DNA from: Fistularia commersonii
Lineage: Eukaryota > Chordata > Actinopteri > Syngnathiformes > Fistulariidae
Length of the DNA stretch: 64,000 nucleotides
Reading direction: 5' to 3'
Assembly (NCBI GenBank): GCA_037954325.1
Contig: JBBMNZ010000041.1
Span: 577,501 to 641,500 of the forward strand
Shown: positions 55,213 to 64,000 of the stretch, piece after piece
Layout of the letters: the number at the start of each line of letters is the position of its first letter
How positions within the stretch are numbered: the stretch's first letter is position 1
Made by a program: the position numbers and the translations under genes
Notes under the pieces: generated by a model
The model's input: only the letters and a program-made list of their open reading frames with translations
The model's database searches: none
What the model was told of the DNA's origin: nothing

Positions 55213-57240
55213 GACACACACACACACACACACACCTTAACTCATCTTAGCTGTGCGAATAGCATTAGCCGAAACGCATCCACAACCAAACAAACATTAG
55301 CTCATCCACTCATTCACATGTGTGTGCCCAATGGTCCGGCAGCTCCAATCATACGACCGGGGGATCTATGTCCGGAGAATGCTCACATTAGCCCGTCTAA
55401 GGGGTTCTTCTGCCCCCAAGCTTCCCCGCCTCTGAGAGAAGAAACATTACCTCCGCTCCTCCGCTCCTCCGCTCCTCCGCTTCTCAGCTCCACCGCTCCT
55501 CCGCTATGGGCCCTGGTACTCCCCCCCCCCACCTAAACAAACTCTCACACAAAATCACTCACACACACACACAAACACACACACACACACACATACACAC
55601 ACACCTGAACTCATCATAGCTGTGCTAATAGCATTAGCCGAAATGCATCCACAACCAAACAAACATTAGCTCATCCACTCATTCACATGTGTGTGCCCAA
55701 TGGTCCGCTTCTCCGCTCCACCGCTCCTCCGCTATGGGCCCTGGTACTCCCGATCTGCCGGACTCAGGAGAATTACGGGACGTGCTCCATCCGCTCCACA
55801 TCTCATCCACTCCAGGCCCAGCTACCCCCTGTCTGCGCCCCCCCCCCCCACCTAAACAAACTGTCACACACATATACACAAACGCACACACAAACACACA
55901 CACACACACATACACACACACAAGAACACAAAAACACACAAACACACAAACACCCACACACACACACCTTAAGTCATCATAGCTGTGCTAATAGCATTAG
56001 CCGAAACGCATCCACAACCAAACAAACATTAGCTCATCCACTCATTCAAATGAATGTGCCCAGAGGTCCTGGATCTCCGGTCATACGTCCGGGGGATCTT
56101 TGAGAAGAGAAATATAATATCGCTCCTCCGCTCCTTCGCTTCTCAACACCTCCGCTCCTCCGCTATTGGCCCTGGTACTCCCGATCCTGCAAACTCAGGA
56201 GAATTGCGAGAGGTGCTTCTGCTCTCCTCCACTCCTCCGCTTCTCCGCTCCTCCGCTTTTCCGCTTTGGGCCCTGGAACTCCCGAACCGCTGGATATAAG
56301 GGAATCACGGGCTGGGCTTATGCCCTCCTCTGCTCCTCAGCTCATCCGCTCGAGGCCCTGGTACTCCCTGTCCACGACCCCCCCCCCCACCTAAACAAAC
56401 TCTCACACACACACACAGACACACTCACACACACACACACACACATACACGCACACCTTAACTCATCATAGCTGTGCTAATAGCATTAGCCGAAACGCAT
56501 CCACAACCAAACAAACATTAGCTCTTCCACTCATTCACATGTGTGTGCCCAATGGTCCGGGAGCTCCAATCATACGTCCGGGGGATCTATGTCCGGAGAA
56601 TGCTCAGATTAGCCCATCTAAGGGGTTCTGCTGCCCCCAAGCTTCCCCGCCTCTGAGTGGAGAAACAATACTTCCGCTACTCCTCCGCTTCTCAGCTCCA
56701 CCGCTCTTCCGCTATGGGCCCTGGTACTCCCCCCCTCCACCTAAATAAACTCTCACACATACACACACAAGAACACACTGACACACACACATAAACACAC
56801 AAAGACACACACACAGCTCAGCTCCACTGCTCCTCCGCTTTGGGCCTTGGAATTCCCGAACCGCTTGACATTAGCGAATCACGGGCCGGGCTTCTGCCCT
56901 CCTCCGCTCCTCAGCTCATCCGCTCTTGGCACTGGTACTCCCTGTCCGCGACCCCCCCCCCCCACCAAAACAACATCACTCACACACACACACAAAGACA
57001 CTCACACACACACACACACACACACCTTAAGTCTTCATAGCTGTGCTAATAGCGTTAGCCGAAAAGCATCCACAACCAAACAAACATTAGCTCATCCAAT
57101 CATTCACATGTATGTACCAAGAGGTCCGAGAGCCCCGGTCATACGTCCGGGGGAGCTATGTCCATAGAAGGCTAATATTGGCCAGTCTAAGGGGTCCTGC
57201 TGCCCCAGAGCATCCCCGCCTTTGAGACGAGAAACATAAC
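52670..57240. repeat. Composite CA-rich satellite, block 5
   Basis: Begins with CA (52670-52719) and the diverged core (52720-53040, as 16397-16680). Then about ten CA-separated satellite units, with CA tracts near 53150-53230, 53547-53608, 53750-53815, 54080-54172, 54316-54387, 54690-54776, 55178-55234, 55554-55603, 55864-55967, 56402-56456, 56755-56815 and 56977-57025. No coding signal. Confidence 0.85.
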
Positions 57241-58540
57241 TCTGCTCCTCCGCTCCTCCGCTCCTCCGCTCCACCGCTTCTCCGTTCTTCCACTCATCCG
57301 CTCCGCCGGTCATCCGCTCCGGGCCTTAGTACTCCAGAACTGCTGGACATAAGCCAATCAGGCTCTTGGCCCTGTTACTCCCTATCCGCGGGACTCTGGC
57401 GAAATATGGACCGTGCTTCCCCTCTCCTCCGCTCTCCTCCGCTTCTCCTCTCCTCCGCTCCTCCGCTCCTCCGCTGAGGTTCCTGGTACTCCTGACCGCT
57501 GGATTTAAGTGAACCGGCTCAAGGCCCTGGTACTTCCAATCCGCGGGACTGGCGAAATGTGGACCGTCCTCCCCCTCTCCTCCGCTCCTCCACTCATCCG
57601 CTTCTCCGTTCTTCCGCTCATCTGTTCCGCCGCTCCCCGCTCTTCCGCTCCACCGCTTCTCCGTTCCTCCGCTCTGCCGCTCATCCGCTCTGCCGCTCAT
57701 CCGCTCCTGTCCCTGGTACTCCTGAACTGCTGTACAGAAGCGATTCAGGCTCCAGACCCTGGTACTCCCCTTCCACGGGACTCAAGCGAATTGCCGGCCG
57801 GGCTTCCGCTCACCTCCGCTCCTCCACTCATCCGCTCATCCGCTCCTCCGCTCCTCCGTTCCGGGCCCTGGTACTCCCGAACCGCTGGACATAAGCGAAT
57901 CATGCTCCTGGCCCTGGTACTCCCTCTCCGCGGGATTTAGGCATATTATGGGCCGTGCTTCCGCTCTCCTCCGCTTCTCCGCTTCTCCGCTTCTCCGCTT
58001 CTCCGCTCCTCCGCTCCTCCGCTCTTCTGCTCATCTGCTCCTCCACTCCCCCGCTCCGGGCCCTGGTACTCCCAATCCGCGGGACTTGGGCGAATTGTTG
58101 GCCGGGCTTCCGCTCACCTCCGCTCCTCCGCTCCTCCGCTCCTCCGGTCTTCCGCTCCGGGCCCTGGAACTCCCGATCTTCGGGACTTCGGTGAATTCCG
58201 GGCCAGTCTTCTGCTCTCCTCCCCTCCTCCTTTTTTTCCCTCCCCCGATTTGGACCGTGGAACTCCCGAACCGGGCCGGGCCTCTGCCCTCCGCCTCTCC
58301 TCTGCTCATCCGCTCCAGGCCCTGGCACTCCCTGTCATCCAGTCATTCGCATGTGCGTGCCCGGAGGTCCGGGAGCTCCACTCAAATGTCCGGGGGATAA
58401 GGGTAAGGGGTCCTGCTCCCCCTCCCCCTCGCCGCCTCTGAGAAGAGAACATCTCCTCCGCTCCTCCGCTCCTCCGCTCCTCCGCTCCTCCGCTCCTCCG
58501 CTTCTCAGCTCCTCCGCTCCTCCACTGCGGAACCAGGTAC
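57241..58540. repeat. GC-rich minisatellite, second array
   Basis: Same family as 41871-49540, more diverged monomers, with CTCCTCCG and TTCTCCGC runs. Passes into the module repeated at 13557 and 49541. Confidence 0.8.
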
Positions 58541-58766
58541 TACCGATCCGCCAGACTCAGGCGAATTGCGGACAGGGCTTTTCTTGTCCTCCGCTCCTCC
58601 GCTTTGGGCCCTGGAACTCCCGAACCGCTGGAATTAAGCGAATCACGGTCCGGGCTTCTGCCCTCCTCCGCTCCTCACCTCATCCGCTCAAGGCCCTGGT
58701 ACTCCCAGTCCGCGGGAACCCCCCCCCCCCACCCACCAAAACAAACTCTCACACACACATAAACAG

Positions 58767-58802
<36 letters not shown>

Positions 58803-58841
58803 ACAGACACACACACACACACACACACACAGACACACACC

Positions 58842-58910
<69 letters not shown>

Positions 58911-59603
58911 ACACCCTCACACAGACACAAACACACACACACACCTTAACTCATCTTAGCTGTGCTAATAGCATTAGCCGAAACGCATCCACAACCAAAC
59001 AAACATTAGCTCATCCACTCATTCACATGTGTGTGCCCAATGGTCCGGCAGCTCCAATCAAACGACCAGGGGATCTATGTCCGGAGAAGGCTCACATTGG
59101 CCGGTCTAAGGGGTCCTGCTGCCCCCAAGCTTCCCCGCCTTTGAGAAGAGAAACATAACTCCGCTCCTCCGCTTCTCAACTCCTCTGCTCCTCCGCTATG
59201 GGCCCTGGTACTCCCGATCCTCCGAACTCAGGCGAATAGCGTGACGTGCTTCTGCTCTCCTATAAGCCCCTACACACTTCAAACACGGCTGTTATCATCC
59301 TGTTACTGCATTACAATGACACCCATTTGCTTTTGATCTCAGTATCTGCCACCGTACGGAAAAAGCGGGGGGGACGGGGGGGTGACGGGAGACATAAGGG
59401 CATTCGTTCTGTATGTAATCAGAAGTTAATAGTGTTAACGGTTTGCGAGAAATTCTTAATGCTAGACAAAAACAGAAAATTAAAAGGAAATAATTAAATA
59501 AATAGATATAAAAATAAAATTAAAAACTAAAAAAAAAAATTGTAAGGGGAATATAACATGTAATTAAGTTGGCCGTTCACAAGGAATCTCAGACATCAAA
59601 CTG
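58541..59603. repeat. Satellite, CA tract and L1 UTR fragment
   Basis: CA tract 58750-58943 with TA and GA interruptions, satellite unit, companion-repeat piece, G tract, and detached L1 3' fragment (59391-59603). Confidence 0.7.
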
Positions 59604-59985
59604 TTTTTAATTGAACATAAATAGTACACACAAATATACAAATGTACAAATAAACATGGCAAGGTAGAACTGAATGTCAATGAAACAACCAGGGATGAGG
59701 AAGCAACGGACAGAAGGACATTTGTTCTGTATGTAATCAGAAGTTAATAGTGTTAACGGTTTGTGAGAAATTTACAGTGCTAGACAAAAAAAGAAATTAA
59801 AAGTAAATAATTAAATCAATAGATAGACAAATAAAAAATTAAAACGAAAAAAAAATTGCAAGGGGAATATAACATGTAATTAAGTTGTTTTTTGTTTTTT
59901 TTTTCCAAAAAAAGGAATCTCAGACATGGGTAACTGCATATTTTTTAGTTTTTGGATTTTTCCATAAGTTTTAAGGATTTTTTTT

Positions 59986-60288
59986 TTATAATTCAAAATC
60001 GTTTATGAAGAAATTAAAATTTGGGGAGCATTTTTGCATTCTGTTTTTGTGAATGAAGAACTTGGCCAGGCCTAAAAGAACATTGACACAGAGTTCATCT
60101 GTTATGTTGCTTATAAGTAAACCAAATGTGATATCATCTTTTGAGAGGGAAACTGGTGACGATGGAATGAGAATGAGAAAAAATATATGGTCAGTGGTTT
60201 CAATGTTGTCTTCACAAAATGTACAAATATTATCTTCAAAAGTAAAGCGTACCCGCAATAATTCCTTAGATGGGTAGATGTCATTCAT
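59986..60288 (-). pseudogene. L1 ORF2 C-terminus, zinc-binding part, copy 4
   Basis: Same protein as 15317-15619. Confidence 0.75.
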
Positions 60289-60382
60289 AATTTAGAAGTG
60301 GGTCTCTTTTTGCCTTGGGGGGTATGGGTAGAGTCAGACACATAGTTTGCAGCGTGGCAATCGATTCCTTATCAAATTTATT

Positions 60383-61529
60383 TCAAATATTATTTTTGTT
60401 TTGACGTCCAGGGAATAAGTTTCCTGTGAAACATGTCCTAATAAAGGAGTTGCTGCACTTTCTGTCCAGAATTGAGATTCCCTGGAGTGATAGTCGGGGT
60501 AACTGTGGTTGTACGGTTCGGTGCGTCATTATATTTTTGGTCAGGAATACAAATTGTCGAGGCAGTGCGTTTCGTAACTTTATCAACTCTAATATGGGAG
60601 GCTTAAATCTGTGTGTAGTACAGAACTGTTCATAGTCTAGACGACTGCCATTGTCATCCATCAAGTCAATTATTGACCATATACCTTTCTCAAAGCATTC
60701 CTTGTAAAACAGAGGTTTGTTGCCACGCAGTACATATCTATTGTTCCAAATTATTGTACTGTGTGGTGAGAAATAGTGTACATATATCATTTTCCAGTAT
60801 AATAGTATTTGTTTATGGAACTCTGAAAATTGGACAGGAATCTTGTTGATATCCAAGTCAGAGATAAGTAGAAGACTTAGGCTGCCGACTATGTTGAATA
60901 AGTAGTTTGGAGTACAATACCAGAAAGAATGATGATGTTTGATCCAGGATTTCAACCAGTTCAACTTCAATGTCCCATTCAGGCAGTCCAACTTTATCAC
61001 TTTCAGCCCTCCTTCACTTGTTTCTTTCACCATATGAGATTTTTTTAGATGGTGTGGTCTGTTCCTCCAGATAAAGTTGAAATTTATTTGGTTAATAGAT
61101 TATATGAGTTGATTTGGAGCAGCATTGGAATACACTGGGTATATACATCTGGATAAACATTCCATTTTAGTCAAATATATCCGGCCTAATATTGATAAAT
61201 CTCTTTGGAGCAATATATTCAATTTTGCTTTACTTTGATTCAGTTTAGATTCAATGTTCCTGGATTGATTTAACTTTTGGTCCTTAGATAGGAAAATGCT
61301 CAAGTATTTTATTTCTGATTTGATAGGAACATTGCTGATTTCCTTTAGTGGTGAGTCATGCAGCTCAAGAAGTTTGCATTTCTTTAAGTTTAATGACAAT
61401 CCTGAAGCCTTGTAGAATGTTTTAATTTTTTCAACGCTTATTGGGACTTGATGTTCATTTTTCAAAACTAAGGTTGTGTCATCTGCCAGCAGGCTATTAA
61501 CAATTTCTGTCCCCGACATTATTTCTGTC
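60383..61529 (-). pseudogene. L1 ORF2 RT end and downstream domain, copy 4, with nonsense change
   Basis: As 37408-38555, but TAA at 61100-61102 interrupts after NAAPNQLI; other copies have Lys (AAA) there. The frame otherwise continues on both sides. Confidence 0.8.
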
Positions 61530-61530
61530 A

Positions 61531-61613
<83 letters not shown>

Positions 61614-62126
61614 ACACCTTAATTCCACTCTTTTATATACGCATGTCTGGAGTTCCGGGAGCTCGTTCTCAACGTTCTGGGAATAATCATAGCTGTGCTG
61701 ATAGCATTAGCCGAAACGCCCCCCCCCCCCCCCCCCACACCACCACCACCCCACACACACACATTAGCTCCTCCATTCATTCACATGTACACGCCGGCTG
61801 CTCCGGGATCTCCACGCCGACGTTTCGGGGATCGATGTCCGGAGAAGGTGCACCATTGCCGGTCTGCGGTGTCCTGTAGACCCCCCCCCTCCATACACAC
61901 ATGCAATACGCCTTGAAACGCATCGCTCGCACCGGCGTCCTACTGCCCCCAAACTTCCCATCCTCTGCCATTGAGAAGAGAAACATTACCTCCGCTCCTC
62001 CATTCCTCCGCTTCTCCGCTCCACCGCTCCTCCGCTCCTCCGCGATGGGCCCTGGTACCCCCCCCCCACCTAAAGAAACTCTCACACATACACACACGAA
62101 CACACTCACACAGACACAAAAACAAA

Positions 62127-62161
<35 letters not shown>

Positions 62162-62330
62162 TAACTCATCTTAGCTGTGCTAATAGCATTAGCCGAAACG
62201 CATCCACAACCAAACAAACATTAGCTCATCCACTCATTCACATGTGTGTGCCCAATGGTCCGCTTCTCCGCTCCACCGCTCCTCCACTATGGGCCCTGGT
62301 ACTCCCGATCCGCCGGACTCAGGAGAATTA
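61530..62330. repeat. CA tract, diverged core and satellite
   Basis: CA 61530-61616; core 61617-61935 as at 16397 and 52720, with a C tract of about 17; then satellite with CA 62090-62159. Confidence 0.8.
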
Positions 62331-62725
62331 AGAATAAGAATCAGAACAACTTTATTAATCCCGAAGGAAATTGCAGTGCTAGAGTTACAGAAAATATAAC
62401 AGTAATAAATAATCAAAGAAAGGCAGAATTATAAATAAAAATAAACTATAAACTATAAAGTGTTTCAGTGAAACTATAAAGTGTCTTAGTAAGCAGTGAC
62501 AAAACTATAAGTGTCTTAGTAACAAGTGAGGTAATGAGTGCACAATAGTATGATAGAAGGGAACATTATAGTGTAGCTGTTATGAGATGATATGAAATTT
62601 TGCACAATGTAGCTGTTAAGAGATGAAATATTGCACAGTTTCTGAATATTGCACAGAAATGAGATATTGCACATTTTTGTTTGTTTTTAAGTTAAAGATA
62701 GGTTTTTATGGTTGCCGGCGGCTGA
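62331..62725. mobile_element. Unclassified 395-bp insertion, copy 2
   Basis: Same length and same satellite target as 39785-40179; here the motif reads caactttattaatcccgaa, a string widespread in fish interspersed repeats. Confidence 0.65.
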
Positions 62726-64000
62726 ATGGGACGTGCTTCTTCCCTCCATCCGCTCCACAGCTCATCCGCTCCAGGCCCAGCTACCCCCTGTCCGCGCCCC
62801 CCCCCACCTAAACAAACTGTCACACACATATACACAATCGCACACACAAACACACACACAGATACACACACACAAGAACACACAAACACACAAACACACA
62901 CACACACACACACCTTAAGTCATCATACCTGTGCTAATAGCTCCCAAACTTCCCCGCCTCTGAGAGGAGAAACAATACCTCCGCTACTCCGCTCCTCCGC
63001 TTCTCAGCTCCACCGCTCCTCCGCTATGGGCCCTGGTACCTCCCCCCACCTAAACACACTCACACACACACAAAAACACATAAACACACACACGCACACA
63101 CACACACACACACATACACACACACACACACACAAAAACACACCTTAACTCATCATAGCTGTGGTAATAGCATTAGCTGAAACGCATCCACTACCAAACA
63201 AACATTAGTTCATCCACTCATTCACATGTCTGTGCCCAATGGTCCGGGAGCTCCAATCATACGTCCGGGGGATCTATGTCCGGAGAAGGCTCACAGTGGC
63301 CGGTCTAAGGCGTCCTACTGCACCCAAACTTCCCATCCTCTGCCTTTGAGAAGAGAAACATGAACTCCGCTCCTCCATTCCTCCGCTTCTCCGCTCCACC
63401 GCTCCCCCGCGATGGGCCCTGGTACCCCCCCCCACCTAAACAAACTCTCACACATACACACACGAACACTCTGACACAGACACAAAAACAAACAAACACA
63501 CATACACACACACACACACATACACACACCTTAACTCATCATAGCTGTGCTAATAGCATTAGCCGAAACGCATCTACAACCAAACAAACATTAGCTCATC
63601 CACTCATTCACATGTGTGTGCCCAATGGTCCGGCAGCTCCAATCATACGACCGGGGGATCTATGTCCGGAGAATGTGAGCATTAGCCCGTCTAAGGGGTT
63701 CTTCTGCCCCCAAGCTTCCCCGCCTCTGAGAGAAGAAACATTACCTTCGCTCCTCTGCTCCTCCGCTTCTCAGCTCCACCGCTCCTCCGCTATGGGCCCT
63801 GGTACTCCCCCCCCCCCCCACCTAAACAAACTCTCACACAAAATCACTCACACACACACATAAACACACAAACACACACACACACACATACACACACACC
63901 TTAACTCATCATAGCTGTGCTAATAGCTTTAGCCGAAACGCATCCACAATCAAACAAACATTAGCTCATCCACTCATTCACATGTTTGTGCCCTGGTACT
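62726..64000. repeat. Composite CA-rich satellite, block 6
   Basis: Continues to the window end; CA tracts near 62820-62912, 63057-63145, 63450-63529 and 63835-63899. No coding signal. Confidence 0.85.

Larger units (their letters stand above)
59604..61529 (-). mobile_element. L1-type LINE, 5'-truncated, copy 4
   Basis: Same extent as copy 3, about 8.86 kb further on; ends in CA at 61530-61616. Confidence 0.82.

Overview
The window is eukaryotic heterochromatin-like DNA, most likely from a ray-finned fish. I see no host protein gene, rRNA, tRNA or CRISPR array. The inference of a fish rests on the combination of Ty1/copia elements of the type known from aquatic animals, RTE-type and L1/Tx1-type LINEs, and extreme CA-repeat density. 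No species can be named from the sequence alone. Every long open frame with recognisable domains belongs to a retrotransposon. The other open frames are read-throughs of CA, CTT and CTCCTCCG repeats.

Layout. (1) 1-16199 and 17676-37893 are two copies of one large segmental duplication. Each copy holds, in order: a CA-rich composite satellite; a minus-strand copia block (complete element A at 963-5803 in the first copy; partial C, complete B and a 143-base stub, 18647-25236, in the second); a poly(A)-tailed L1 3' end; a tandem module of a second, internally deleted copia family (two units in the first copy, three in the second); a plus-strand 3' fragment of the first copia family with an RTE LINE nested in it and an 18-bp target duplication; an internally deleted L1; satellite; and a 5'-truncated L1 on the minus strand. 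(2) 16200-17675 joins the two copies and contains an L1 remnant that looks like the empty site of the copia insertion. (3) 37894-64000 is mainly satellite: CA-rich composite units, a GC-rich minisatellite of about 7.7 kb (41871-49540) with visible higher-order periodicity, a smaller one (57241-58540), two more truncated L1 copies (50746-52669, 59604-61529), and two copies of an unclassified 395-bp insertion.

Element biology. The copia family encodes Gag, protease, integrase, reverse transcriptase and RNase H in that order. It has TGTTG...CAACA LTRs of about 356 bp, a purine tract, and a 14-base primer site complementary to an internal stretch of initiator tRNA-Met, as in Drosophila copia. Copies A and B each carry a different apparent defect (early stop in A; TGA just upstream of the gag-pol frame in B). 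LTR pairs differ at only one to four sites, so insertion or homogenisation was recent. Diagnostic variants are shuffled among the inverted copies, which points to arm-to-arm gene conversion.

Limits. All identities and copy counts were read by eye. The tandem duplications and repeat junctions are also typical places for assembly error, so the large-scale structure should be treated as provisional.
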